This document shows, piece by piece, positions 1 through 14,500 of a stretch of 64,000 bases of DNA; positions within the stretch are counted from its first letter, which is position 1, and each line of letters starts with the position of its first letter. A program made the position numbers and the translations under genes. Origin of the DNA: Tomocerus qinae (Eukaryota; Arthropoda; Collembola; Entomobryomorpha; Tomoceridae); NCBI GenBank assembly GCA_020055645.1, contig CM034548.1:29252201-29316200 (forward strand), written 5' to 3'. The notes under the pieces were generated by a model. It did not search any database, had not been told where the DNA came from, and worked only from the letters and a program-made list of their open reading frames with translations.

Positions 1-621
1 GAATCCAGTATAAAATTCTCCTATTGAAATACATTAGAAATTTTTACCCTTCTCATTTATTCCAACATTGTCAGTGGATGTTTTTGGACCCTTAGTATTA
101 TAAATTATATAGTAATAGACTGAATGTTTCCAATGTCTATATAAATATTTATAGCCATATAGTATTAATATAGGAACAACCATGTGCACAAAAATACTAC
201 CACGAAGTTAATAAGTCAAGACTGTTTTTCATGAGTTTATCATAAACTAAATGGAAATTTTCAACTTGTGAATTGTATAGGACAATGAATTAGGTAAAGT
301 TATCAGGATGGGAAACTAAATTTTAAAACCTTTGAAATTTAAGTTTTCCTAGGTTTTTACGACGCTGTCTCACTTTTGCTCTTAAAGTAAATAACTTCTC
401 TATTGTAATCATGTTTTCATCTATTTTATAAATGGTACAATGACGTCATCTTTCCATTGTAACTTAGTGAAACCTACCTAAAACTCTTTGTGCATTCAGA
501 ATTCATTTGTATTTAGGTAAATGTATTGTGTAAATAAACTATGAAATGATATGCATAACTAACAATTGCCATATAGATAGGAAATAATAACTTCAAGATT
601 TTTAGAATGTAGACGTCGTAC

Positions 622-2907
622 CCAAAATGCCAAAAGTCGCCGCGATGATTTTCAGACAAGGCTCAAGAGCACAATTCCTTCTACAGGCGCAGGGGAAGCA
701 GCTAATATTACGGTAGCTTGTTGGTCGAAAGCGCTTCGCATAGAAATATCTGAAAAGTCAATAAGGATCATTACATTTCTCATTCAGGAGGGATGTTTTA
801 TAATAAACATCTCACAATAAAGAAGTATAAGAAATAGTGTATTTTCTGAGACGAGGTATATACACTCATGTAATGCATAATAAACACTGCCTTAAATTTT
901 AACTGTCTAAATGTTTTATTTAAATAATCATGTAATGCTTAACACTTTGTCAAAATAAATAATATTTGGTATACAGGTATCACAATACAATTAACCCTAA
1001 TGCGTTAAATTACAAGTATATTTTGGCAATTAAATTAAAACCATGCCATTCATCAAATTGCAGAGCTAACTCGTCCTAATACTTTGTTGCATAATTTGTG
1101 CATGTGTGTTTTTAGGAAATAATGTAAATAGGATTAAGCAACGAATTAAATCCATTCAGCCGGGATTGAGTTGACCTCAAATGCTCAAATGAGTGTTACT
1201 TAGATAATTATAAAGACTTAATCCAATCCAAGTCACAACAAATGATGAGTAAACAGTAAATGCATTGCATACTAGATTACTCACCATAATGTGATCATGA
1301 GTCAGCCAAATAAACCTCTAATGGAATTAAAAGGAGAGCAATGCATATACAACAGGAGACAAGTTTGCATTGTATAAAATTGAGTCAGGGCAAATTACAA
1401 ATTCGCACGGGCTGTATTTTGATACCTTTTCATCCAAGCACAGCACTTACATAAGCTTTAGGGCAAGGACGGCAAATAGTTGACTTAACAAAATTACATA
1501 GTCATTAGTTTGATAAAAATCACGGTGAGAAAGGTGAACATGTACACGCAACAGATCATTGAATATACTTGTATGTCATTCCTATTCGTGACACAAAATT
1601 AATTTATCTTATCCGAACGGCATTACATGTTTGATTTTTGTTACAGAAAAACTTGATTACCGACAATGTTGTTGAACTATTTATAGTACCTTAAATACCA
1701 CTTTTGTAGAACAATTTAAAACATATCGTTCGGACAGTGTACGCCATCAAATTGGGAGAGTGATAGAAACGCATGTTAGAAACGTAGGCCGATGGGAGAG
1801 TTTGAAATGGGGGCTACTTAATAGTGAAATGGAATAGTTTTTGGGATAATGTGGAATATCAAGTTTACTTACATAATTCAAATTAACATTATTTTCTCCC
1901 ATTTCGATTTATAACCATTTCTTTCGTTTCTCCCATTTTCCACAGGTGGACAGTAGATAAATACGAAGGGTGGAAATGGCGTACACTGAGTTTTAAACAT
2001 CACTATAATAATATACAAAGACATACTGTCAAGGGTTAGGCTGAATTCTCATTTATGTACAATTTTAATATCAGGAAATGATTTTTCACTTTCCATTTGG
2101 CCATAGAAATAATTTACTTTACTATTTTGGCTATACATTTCAATTGAATAATGTAAATCAGATTTTTAAATTTGTATTAACGGAACAGGAATCAGAACAG
2201 GATTTAAATAGCCGAAGTGAAAAAAAAACTAGACAGACGAAATGTTTCGTCACACCCACTCTGTGTTTTTTATAACTACACGCTAACAATAAATATTAAA
2301 AATAGCTGCATGGATAGATACAATTTGCACTTCAATGACTAAGTGACCATGACAAAATAAGAAATAATGCATTGGTACTTGGGACAGGCCTACATCCTCA
2401 ATATTGCTTCCTTGATAAAGTTTAACTATTGTATCCTAATTTAAGAGTCAATTTTAGTAGTTTATAATTCATTTCATGCAAATCCTTTTAAATGACGTGA
2501 AAAATGAATTTTTGAAAAAACGAAGATTTAATACTATATGGCTTGCATGTAGATGGAGTAGAAACTCCATCTCCATGCAAGCCATGTAGTATTAAATCTT
2601 CGAGTTTCTACTCCATCTAGCTTATTGGAAATACATTAATTATTTTTTACAAAAGCTTCAACTTTTTTATGGGATTATCGTTAATTTTCGCAAGTTAATA
2701 CCAATTTTATTTCTATTACAATACGTGAAGAGGTCTAATCCCACTGATAATTTTGTAAGACAAACATAATTTTATTACTATTACGCAATTGTAATTAATA
2801 ATAAATTGCTATATTACTAAGTACCTGTAGAAAACATTGTAGAGCCACCACATTGCAAACCCAAAGAAGAATGTGCCCGGAACAACGTGCCCTAAAAAGC
2901 TTCCCAT
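622..2907 (-). CDS. TMEM45-like multi-pass membrane protein, first two coding exons (partial)
   Basis: Two exons on the minus strand read as the start of a TMEM45 (DUF716) protein. Exon 1 codes from ATG at 2907 down to 2825 and begins MGSFLGHVVPGTFFFGFAMW, very like the family's opening G-H-PGTFF followed by the first membrane helix. It ends in phase 2 at a GTAC donor. Exon 2, 701 to 622, follows an ATTAG acceptor, starts in the matching phase and gives a Cys-rich stretch then LEPCLKIIAATFGILG, which fits the family's second helix. A TTTCAG acceptor at 2921, 13 bases before the ATG, means a 5'-UTR intron and an upstream non-coding exon at a higher coordinate. The remaining exons must lie left of position 1. 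TMEM45 proteins are multi-helix membrane proteins of poorly known role. Exon 1 is secure; exon 2 rests on phase and weak similarity. Confidence 0.7.
1735..1988. mobile_element. Small MITE-like element with 13-bp terminal inverted repeats
   Basis: CAGTGTACGCCAT at the left end is exactly inverted at the right end, 254 bp apart. Inside, TGGGAGA/TCTCCCA and GAAATGG/CCATTTC words recur in inverted order. The CAGTG start recalls hAT ends, but the flanks show no clean 8-bp duplication, so it is an old copy. It lies in the first coding intron of the TMEM45-like gene. Confidence 0.5.
2521..2620. repeat. Near-perfect palindrome with an alternative second fold
   Basis: Arms 2521-2549 and 2574-2602 (29 bp, one mismatch) are inverted copies. 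The 24-base loop contains TAGATGGAGTAGAAACTC, and its reverse complement follows directly at 2602-2620, so two mutually exclusive hairpins can form. It lies in the TMEM45-like intron. It looks like a recent foldback or template-switch duplication; no function is claimed. Confidence 0.7.
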
Positions 2908-5900
2908 CTTGATTTAGTTTCTGAAATACATTAAAATAATTTATTGATTAATTAAATTTACAAAAAATATTACAATGCTATTATTATTATTGCTATTTAT
3001 ATATGTGTAAAATTGTCATAATCATACTCGTTTTCTTTTACAATATGAACTCACTATGTGATACTGATTGTAACATAAATTTATTTATTTATGTATTGTC
3101 ATGGTCATGAACAAATACGCAACAAAATTTATTACACGAAATATACTTTAGTCTTAAATACTCAACCTAATACAAGGTAAAAATGGGAAAGGTATATTAA
3201 TAATCTTTGTTGTCACACGCGTTGTGGCATAAAATCACTAATTCTCTTAATGACGTAAAACTAATACTTAACTTACAACTTAAATCAATTATAAACTGTT
3301 AGAATGTATTATCGCATTATGACACTCGAGATTTATTTCATTCATGATTCATGATTGTATACATCTCACTTAGACCTGGCAGCCAGTAATTAAGTCATTT
3401 TATATGTATTTAGTAGTTTTTAACTTTACTACAATTGCCTATAAGTTTATATAGTTGAATCAAGCACGTACCCAGAGGGGGGGCGAGGGGGGAATCGAGC
3501 CCACTTAATTTCTAGAAATGGACGATTTTTTCGTCAAAAATTGTTAAAAATCCAAACAATTTTGAATGAATATGCATTATAATTAAGAGGGGATCAATCT
3601 GAAAGTCATTATGTTGTGTGTGCTAGGCTAGGTTATGGGGCGCTTGCCGGGCAACTCTCAACTCATAGTCAGGGTTGCCACTTATACGCATTTTAAAGAA
3701 TATTTTTGAATAGTATCACAACTGTAAGAAAGGGCTCGGCTTACTATAGCCTGGTAAAATCCTCGTTGGACGAAACAAAACTCTGGTAATTAACCCTGGA
3801 CAATTGGACAGTATTTTTGTCATATTTTTCCAATGGTTTACTTATAAGAACCATTGCATTCTGGCCAAGCTTTAAATATGCGTTTTTGTTTATTTGTACT
3901 AAATGAAATTTCCTCCTTTAGTTCATAAAATTTTGAAAGATATCCATTACGCATTGGAATAATTACCACCGATTATCTTTCATACAATACTTTTATCACA
4001 CCAGCACTATTCGTGTTGTTGAAATAATGTAATAATATCATTTGCAATTTGCAATCATGGTACTTGACAAAGAAAAGTTAAAAATCATTTGTAGAAATAA
4101 AGAAATGTTTAAAAAAATATCATTGAAGACAACAATAATTAAACAGAGTTCGACCTTTTAAGTGTAGAATTTTGTATCAACTATTTAACTAATTTAGGCG
4201 AGTGATTTTTCCATTCATAATTTGTGACTGTGTATTTTATCTAATTGTAGTTGTCTACCCTGTCTTCTTAAATCACTATTTATATTCAGAATTGAATGCC
4301 TCTTCCAAATAGAAATGGGAATTTGGCTAAAGATGAAAAAAGTTGTCGTGATCGAAACAATGTTTGCCCAGCCACAAGAAAAATTATATATTCTTTTTTA
4401 TGTATGAGAATTAGGACATATGGAAATAATATATGGTTCACTAGTGTTCTTGAAATGTGGGAAGGAATTGCAATTTGTGGCAATCTGGGCAAGAGTAGAA
4501 ATAACTGTAGAAAAGGCATGACCATTATATTATAGAGATGAAAATATTCATTTGTTACCTACAATAAAATTACAGTAATATTGTTATCCGAAAAGATAAA
4601 ATCCAGCCATAGCCAGAAGAAAACTAGTAATAAATGTGCAACTTCTCTTTTGACAATCAATTCGCGTTTCCTTTTCCTTACAATTCAATTCACTCGAGTG
4701 ACTTGCAGCTGAAATTTACTTTCATTGAAAGGAATCCGGCTCACAGCAGTTCATTATCATCTCAATTCTTTCTCTTCTCCTTTGACAACGCTTCTTTGAT
4801 CAGCAACTCGTTCGAAAATTTCCACTTTGTCTGTTTCTATTTTTTGGACTGTTTCTGGCTCAGGATTGTGTAATGCTAGAGGTATGTAGTTAATTAGGTA
4901 CGAGGATAAAGTATCGCACTCCTCTTCACATAACGTGTTCTGGAAGACTGGATTTCTTTTCCCTATCTATCTGTCACAGTTCATGCAATTCAATTACTAA
5001 TTTTCGCAAAGTGTGCTTTCACCGATGTTCAGACTGTGTAATAAAAGTAATAATCTCGAGTCTACCTGAGTTGTTTGGACTATCAAAATAAAACAGGATT
5101 TGTCAGATCGGACTGATAGCCATGTATGAATGTGTGTCATATTATTTGTAACAGCGCAATCCGCACTCAGCCATGTCCGATGTTACATTCAGATTCAAGT
5201 TATTGCTTTCCGTGTTAATGTAAAAATGCAATATGAGAACCGTCCATATATACATAACTAATAGTTATTAGCCTACAACAGGCTACAATCAGCAGAGAAG
5301 TACAATAAGTAAACTCTACAGACGAGAACCCATGAAAATGGCAGAGAGAAGTCACCTGCTTATTTGCTGCCACTATTTACCCACTATTACACATAAATTG
5401 CACCATTTTGCTTCATGGACACATTCGTGTACTTTTATATCCCAATTTCTGCGATACTCTTCTTTTTTATCTTTCGACTCTGCCGGATATTATATCTATT
5501 CTGTATTTGCTTATCTGAATGATTCCCAAATCCATTGGATAGAAAGGCTTCTACTATTACAATGTCAGCAGGAACAAGATAAGAATTATATACCTACCTG
5601 CCTATATACCTACCTAAATACCTACCTATGTAGGTATAGAATTCTTTTCAATACCCTCGCCGTCCCGAAATACAGTTAAACTTGGGCCAAGCACCACATA
5701 TATAACATTTCAATAAATCTATTTGAATTTTGAAATTCACTGAAATAAATACATTATATTCTATCATGTCATGAAAACTTAAAAATCTATATAAGGACGA
5801 AAAATATCATCATATCTGAAATATGTGAATTTAATTCAACACATTTCAATTTCATGAATTAAATAAATAAATATTCAAACTCTATGGAATTTTTGCAATA

Positions 5901-8414
5901 AATCTCCCTTAAAATAAATGCGTTGTTCCATTTATTCAATCTCTAATTTTATTTAAGACAGCCGGTGAAAGTTTTAATATTTCAATTATTTCGCGTATTT
6001 ATTTCCCAGAAATATTTCAAAAACCAAAATACTAACTACCAAATATATACAGTGATAAATCTATACTGCTATGCACAACAAAGAGGGCAAACTCGGGACC
6101 ATGCATACCAAAGAGTAAAGTACAGATATTATTAGAATGATACATTTCATCGTACTCTTATTACATCACTAATATACATTTCGTAATTCTTTGTAATGTG
6201 ATAATCATACTTGTAGAATAACTCGTTTTCTTATACGGCACAGTCGCTTTGCTATCACAAAGGCACTATAATTTGTAGTTTCCCATGCGAAAAGGGCATC
6301 CAAATATCAGTTTTTACATTTGTAGCATTAGTGCGTATTTACGACAGTATTTTACTACTTTCTACGGACGTTAAGGCAGCAATGCTAACTCTCGACTCTG
6401 TTACTACATGTTCTGCTGTTATGTTACTTGTCTCCGTTTGCATTTATCATTTCCCTACATGTGCCATGTAGATTTTTTTTATCAAACACTTATCTTTGCA
6501 AACAAAAGCAGGTAACAAAACAAACATGCCATACTGCCAGGCATTTGCCTCGCCACAATCATTTTGTTTTATGACAGTCATAATAATAATGTGCCCTACC
6601 TACACCCAACTATTTTCTGAATTACCCACGTTCTCTAACACATTCAATCAAGCAACCGAACAAAACCCAACCTAACATCATTACACACAAAATAACCCAA
6701 TGCAAGCCAAACACTAAAAATATAATCCGAACGATAATCTTATTTTGCATCAGTAATTCCCATTTAGTAAACATAGGCTATTAAGGAGTGGTTGTGGTGG
6801 ACATTATGAGAGTACTCAAATCAAAACATTAGCTGAATCCTCCTACAAACCATAATTTTTCCCTGATTACTATCAAATTTTCCTCGAAAATCGTATTTTA
6901 TGCTACAGATCGAACCTAAAACGGAAAATAAATTGTATTTAGTCGAAAGGTAGTAACCGACAAAAAGATTTTCTATCCAAAAAATTTAAATTACAATTTC
7001 ATCAAAATCAATAGTTTTTGAATCTCTCTTGTTATATCTTTTTAATGCATTTTTAATTAATTTTATGATTAATTAATGATAAATAATAACTTTTATACCC
7101 CTGAACTAGACAGGGAATAAAAAGATCTTTACTAATGGTGTTTATATCAGAAGCATGCAGGCAAAATACAATGTAAATGGAAAACAATGAAAATTAAGGA
7201 TCTATAAGGGATACCTTAATTATAAGAAACAATGTACTAAATAGAATGTAATATAATACCAGGAAAATTATTAATATAGGTATATGTGCCCACTATATAA
7301 TGCATGGTTAACAGATCGCAATCGGAAGTAAGTTAATTACTACACCTGACAAAGTGAATATAAAATTGACTCTAATATGTTCCGTTTTCATAATTGGTCA
7401 ATGTATCCAAATAATTGGTTGTATAATAACTTAAATCCTTAATGCTTGTAAATTTTTAAATCCCATTAAAAACTTTTGTTATACTGTAAGCTGGGTTTCT
7501 AACGCACAGTTTTATGTCAGCCTCAAATAGAGCTCATAAATTTTGCAAAGGATAATATCATGGCAAATCTGTCTAAGCTGGGATCGCTAAATGTACTTGG
7601 TATGAAATTACACAGGAAATTACGCAACCGTTTCAAAGATATGCTAATAAAGGCGGTCAATAAACCAAGATAATTCAACGTATGTCCAATATAAATGCCT
7701 TGCTAAAAATAAATGCACAATGTGGAACTGCCTATACTCAACAAATGTAGATAGCCATTAGTTTGGACTTAATTCAGTTGGGTTGAGATGTGTTGCAAAT
7801 TTTCTAAGTACGTATCGTACCATACCTGACGATTTATATTCAAAATTAAAACTGCAGAACTGCATGTTTATATAAGTATCGCCATGTAATATTATGTAAT
7901 GCAAAATTGCAAGAGTAAGGGTATATATCTACTACAGATATTTAGCTACATATTTTGTGTGCCTAAATGTCGTAAACTTTACAAAAGCATGACCCATCGA
8001 AATTAACAAATACATTACCCCACCCACTTATGGTGTTTAAATTATTATTCCGTGTGCAATTTTGTGTATATTCACGACAGCCAAAACAAAATAAAACTGC
8101 ACTTTCCTAATAATATAATTACAGACTACAGACTTACAAGCGACCTTATTTTCACAGCCCACCTCTAACTAATTTATTGATTACTTCTAGTGTTATACTA
8201 CTCATTTGCTATTTAGCATTTAGGCTTCTATGCCATAGACAATCATATAAATATCGTATTCTACATGAGTTTTCCTAATAATATGCATGTTGTTGATGAT
8301 ATTATAAACCATGGACAGTAGTGTGCCAAAAACTTATAAAAGACTTAGCTTATAAAAGTTACATAAAGCAATGAACTGCTTTAAGTTTAAGTGGCATAAG
8401 CATTTTTCAAAATG

Positions 8415-8510
8415 AAGACGAATTGGAGCGAATTGGACTGAATTGGACCTAATTTGACCGAATTGCACTTAATTGGATCAAATTGGGCGTAATTTAGTAA
8501 GAATTGCCAG
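8415..8510. repeat. Degenerate 10-12-bp tandem repeat (GAATTGGAC type)
   Basis: About eight units of the form GAATTGGA-C/T or AATTTGACC follow one another with slipped spacing. It is a decayed short-period minisatellite in otherwise featureless DNA. Confidence 0.7.
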
Positions 8511-11500
8511 AAATTATTTTTGCCCAAAAGTTTATCAAAGTTTGGTTTATGAAAGCGTTCTTCTAAAAAGTATCTTGAAGGTAGAAAATAAAGGCCTCTT
8601 CATTAAAAATGTCCTCGATTTCGGATAATTGGATATCTTAATAAACTTTGGAATTAATCCGTTCATTTTGCTGGAGAATTCCAAGTTGGTAATACGTAAG
8701 GAATTCATTGTATACGCTGTAGTGTAGAATCGATACCTAAAGTAGTAAGTAGGCTTGAAATTGAATTGATATCTAGTTTCTAGTTAATTTGTGTGCATGT
8801 AGAGTAGACAGTATCGAATTTTAATCTGTACGTCTTGTCTCAGTGTCGTGAGCTAGAGTTTGATATTTGTGAGAGTAATTTTATTAGAGTGCCCAGCCTT
8901 GGGCTAATTTTAATCTGAGATTTCAAATAATATTGCCTACAATTCAATCTGGATATGAAATCTTAGCGTTATAGAATAAATATGTGTATCCTAAATACAC
9001 AAGACTAGCGTCGCACCTTCTTTACGGCATATCTGTAGGTAACTATGGCTTAAAATGCAGAGTGTGCTATTAATTCTAGCTTAAAATGTCGTTTCTTTTG
9101 ATACAATCAGTTTAATGGAGTGACGTGATGTCATATATTAGTCGCTTTGGCTGATATACTTCTATGAACCTCTTTCCTTGCAAACTTATTTGGACATGTA
9201 AATACATGTCAACTAGATGGATTTACTAAATTTCCAGAGCATGTATTTTGTGCTATAGAAGATTTATGATAGAATGGTGACATATTAAAGAGAGTTCTTC
9301 AGTCGGCTTTCCTTCTCTCAATCTGAGTGAGTGTTTGTATGAATTTTCATTTTCATGTGTGAAGTGGGTACAAAAGACATTTTACGTATTATTTGTCAGC
9401 TGTCAACTATTCCACAAAATGAAGTAACACCATCAAACATGAAAACGAACAGGCACGGACAAGACATGGCAGAGACGAGTATATGTATCAGACGCTTTAT
9501 TGTACAGTCTCTACATTCGAGTATATGCAAGAGATGGAAGGAAGCCATAGTGTACAAAGTACAATATAATTAAAATGTAAGTATTCATTCAACTTTCACT
9601 CAACTTTCTCCATAACATGCAACAAAGATTAGGCTTTTACAACATAATCCACAGAATGCGGTATTAAATTAAGTAAGATAGGCATTCATTACAGCCTTTA
9701 TTTATGTACGGACAATATATATTTATGGCATATCATAACATTCATAAGCCAAGTGAACCTGCAAAGGGTCGCCATTCTTTCCCAAACCAACCCATCAAAG
9801 ACAGACAGAATTCACCCAGATATGAACTTTTCTATAAATAGAATAGCTCCATAATGAAACCGTCCTACTTAATGCTAAAACTATGTGTGATGTAGTCTTT
9901 GTAGGATTTATTATTACTTATATATTTACTCATAGATACGTAAATATACTACGTCCGCACAACTAAACTAAATCACTTTTTATATGTACAAGTACGTTGC
10001 GAAGGACGATTAGTAAACGTAATAATAAATATCGAAGTATATTTCCTACTTAACTAACTTGGTTTTTATATTTTTGTACAATGATGTCTGTCATTTCTAT
10101 AATTGTCTCTAAAGCACTGGAAAATTATTAGTGGCTTCCTTTTGTCTTGGATTTTAATGACGAACACAGCTATTTATACATTTTTAATTCTCTACACGGC
10201 ATGCTGACAGATTTTCAAATCTTGTGACATTTAGGAGAAGAATACTACGACTCTTCTCTATTTTATTATGTAGCCCTCCAAAAGATGTAATAAGTATAAG
10301 TATACTTATACAACTTAGACAGTCTATTCTGGGTTTCGCTTTACATCGATCCTTAATGCTAGCGTCAGACTTGAGTTGACCTTAATCGCCAAATAACCTT
10401 TGGTTCCATACCATAAAAAGTCGTTAAAATGGACAATAAGATGAACATGATAAGAACGCTTAAACTACTTATTTTGAGTAAGGTCCGTAAAAATACATGA
10501 GCCCATTAATAGTACAGTAACCCACCTACTTTTACATTGGCTAGTAACAAAGATTAGTTGCTATTTAGTTACATAGCATATACAAGCACTTTAATAAAAA
10601 CATTAATGTTTGTAAATGAGAATATTGAGTGTGGATATATCTCCAGTTCCGGATATACTAAAATAATTTAATCTGAGTGACTGGTTCAAAAAACTCTAAC
10701 CAAAATTTAGGTAACTACAGAGTGGTCAAGTAGCTTGGTTAATTAAAATCATAACCTATTATCCTAATGCTTTATGTAACTTGCTCTAAATTAATTTAAT
10801 TCACAAATGTCACACGTACGACTCATAAACAAATGACCTGTCACATATGTATATTAAATAAATAAATTTCAGAGAGATTTGGGCCAGATAAATAAAGCAC
10901 AAGCATAACAGAGGGCTATTTACTAATGAATAATGATTTACATGACGTAAGTAACTTAAAGAAAATGTCAACGTAAGTTTAGATTTCAGTTCGTTTTTTG
11001 TTTGAATACATCTGGGTATTGCTTTAAATAAAATCTACTCTAAAGGTTTGTAGAATTACCAGTCATAATTACACGAAGAAATGAAAATGCATTCTTAACT
11101 GGCAATCTTGATATCTTAAATTATATATTACAAATTATATATCAAATAATAGTGTGACAACATATTATGGAATTGCTGTATGCATAACTTCTATTATTAT
11201 GTCGTGAGATAATTTCATTTGAAAAATTTGATTAAATATGTAATATGATATTATATAAAAAATATATCGCATTTCAATTTCCAAACTATATTCCTTTTTT
11301 AATACTTGCCAATTGTTTTACTATAGTATATTTAGTAATGACTACATTACACTACTAATAGCAAGATAAGGTGAATAGATTTTGTAATTAACCATAAATT
11401 TGTATGTTTAACTTGATGAGATTATAAATTTAGCCATCGGTGTTATTGTACTTCGGTCATGGTTAAGCTTATATACGTACATTTTCCATAATGAGAAATG

Positions 11501-14500
11501 TTCTTCCAACAAGATATTTTCTGCATCATTAATTAGGAAAGGAAGACTGCACAAATAAAGAGGGAATTACCTAATATAATTCATCAAGCTAATAATGCAT
11601 ACACTCACTTGGTATCTGACTAAGTTCTTTCCAACACATGAACACACACAATAAAATGTTACCACCACCGACAGGACATAAGCCCATAAAATACTCACAG
11701 AGAGTGAAATGCTAAAGATAAGTGCTTTCTAGGCTCTAACAAGGAGAGAAAGTGGGGACGAGGGCAAGTAATGCCTCATTTTTGTCGCCGAGCTCTTCAA
11801 ATTTACGTACCTACTCTTGAAATAAAAAGGTGACCAGAAATAATAGAAAAAGTCTGGCAGTCATTGCAGAAAAGGTGACTGCAATCTTATCCAGCAGCTT
11901 ATAAATATGTAGGACTTTGGATGTGACTCATGTACATTGCCTGTCTCTCACTCAATGAATAGTTCTGTAACAATTTGACAGGAGAAAGCTCAATGAACTC
12001 AAGGTGGGTAGAAATGCATTTACTCTTGCGGTACTCACCTTACTGATACTGCATGTAATACGTTTACATAAAGTTACTTACGACGTCCAAAGAAAAACCA
12101 TTTTGTGGGAAAATAACTGAAGCATGTAGCTACAATGCATAATAGTGTTTTAGATGTCTATGTCAAAAGTCAATTTACAGAGTAGTAAACATTCGACATA
12201 GAATTACTTATGTGAGCTATGCAATAAGATTAAATATAAATCTACTTAGTATTCCCTTGTCCCTAAATCAGAACAAGAAAATGGCAGATGTCACGGATTT
12301 TCCATACTACATACTTTTGACCAAAAATCACTTTAAAGATTATAATTCCAGCTTTTAAATAGAAAAAGCAAAACTACGAATGTTTTGCCTTTTGGTACAG
12401 GTTGATAGTATTTCTGTAAACTTTGAAGCATCTCTAGGAAATCATTGTGAAAACAGTCTTGTACGTTTTTGAATTTTTGAAGAGAAGTTGCACATTCGTT
12501 TTTCATTTAACTTAAAAATACACATAAGGGAGAGGAACTACTACTACAGCAATATTTATTTTCAATATTAGGCCGTTGTTGGAGGACGTTACATTTTAAT
12601 AGCTTTTTTAGGCTGAATAATTAAATTACAGGAACTCTTACCATTTCCGTGAACATTTTGTATTAATTAACTAGTAATTAGCTAGCAAAACTTTTAGTAG
12701 CTTTAATTGTGTAATTGGCATGCATGATTTAGATAAGGAAGGAGGAAAATATAGTTCACAGACGAGGGAAACGCTACAACTTCATATCTATGCAGAAATT
12801 GGATGTTTTGTGTTCATCTTGATATCATGGTTACGGATTTCTGCAATTAATTAGACCTTTTTATATAACTTAGCCAAGATTACAATGTGGGCGTAACCTG
12901 TAGGATAGGTGGGTAGAAACTAATAGGATTATATAAGTACTATACGTAACCCCGTTGTTATATTTAGTAAGAGAAGGAAATTGATCTAGCTCGAATAACT
13001 AGAGAGTAAGGGACCCACCCACACTCACTAAGATTCCCAAGAATAAACAATAGAAAGTACATTATAGATTGTGTAGTACACGTCAGAGCAAGTAAAGTAT
13101 ATTATGTATAGGTAAGTGATATGTGGAGATTTCGTAAGCTATGTGTCTGCAGGTCGCTATGCAATATAATTATAATTCGATGTTTGCTCTTAATATCCAG
13201 TAAGTACTACATTTAATCCATTATACTTATGTACTTATACTGAAATGATTCCAAAGGGATTTCAAGACGGTGTGTATACCACTCGCCAAGTGCTATGAGA
13301 GAAAATAGGAGGAACGTCAAAACCCATTATCGAGTAACATGGAAGGAAGGGCAGTGAAAGTGAAGTAAAAGTCAAGAAAATCAAATGCAGTCAGAGTAGC
13401 TTTCTATAAGAAATCAGAACTGAATACTTCTTTGTGTTGGCGACTGCCAATGCATCCAGAAATACCAAAATAGTCAGCCAAAACTGATAGAACGCTCTGG
13501 CCTGATGGCAATAAGGCCAGTTTTATTTCTTGTCACGCCAAAAACATTTATCTATTTCTATTTATAGCATTCAATATTTTTCGCACGCCATAAATCTTGG
13601 TTGGAGTGATGGACAGGATGTGTAACTTAGAAAATAAATTCGTTGGCTTTGTGTGCATATAAAAATAGGAATTTGCATAATATAAGATGCATTTGACCAA
13701 GAAGCAATTAAATATTTGAACCTATCAAACTATTTTTAAGTATATAGTCGTCAATAAAGGAGAAACTAAATATAGAATTATAGTATGAGTATCATATTTA
13801 AGATATAATAGTATAAGATTATACAAGATTCAAAAAATGAATAACGACGCTATGTACCTTTTCTTCCAGTCTAAAAATACTTGTGTGGAATTTCCAATTT
13901 TCTTCTTATTGTACTCTAGTTACCAAGTTCTGGGAGATCGTGTAATTCCTTAACTTTGTGTAGATTGGTTGTGATGTGGAGGTAGACGTGTGTGTGTTGC
14001 TAACTGGGCATGTTTCAGGAAGTCGTAGAAATCAATCACAAAATTCCAGAGCAGCCACTTGCATGAATATCTAATGCAGGCGACTATTTACAAAAACTGA
14101 ATATTTTCACTGACTAGACTTTGTTATCAGAGTTTTCCGTCTTTGTCAGTCAGGTTAGAAACTGACGGACAATCCACAAACATGCATTCTGCCAAGCACT
14201 AAAATTTATTGCGCGACAAGTTGGAACTCGCGAACTGGCTTCAAAACTTGAGACTTGGTTTTTATTCAGCCTCTACCTTTTAGTATTGTTATAGTTTGTC
14301 GTTAGGATCGTGTCTCAAGTTGAACAGCAATAGTATACGTTCACTAACTTCCATTTAGTTGTATAATGTTAAAGGTAGCACTAAATAAATGTGTAAACGA
14401 TAGAGGTTTGGATATATGTAATAATTTGAGATTCACACATTAGATAGGAGACGGGTGAGAAGTAGGCTCGAAGGAATAAGTGGAGATAGGGAAATAAAAG

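Noticed and set aside
3466-3500. G-rich stretch ACGTACCCAGAGGGGGGG resembling a transposon end
   Set aside because: No matching opposite end or target duplication found, so no element is called.
4286-4535. Overlapping 79-codon frames on both strands
   Set aside because: Opposite-strand frames of the same length without family resemblance; probably chance.
5332-5679. 115-codon plus-strand frame
   Set aside because: No domain, no splice support, ends in a TACC simple repeat; amino-acid mix is that of random AT-rich DNA.
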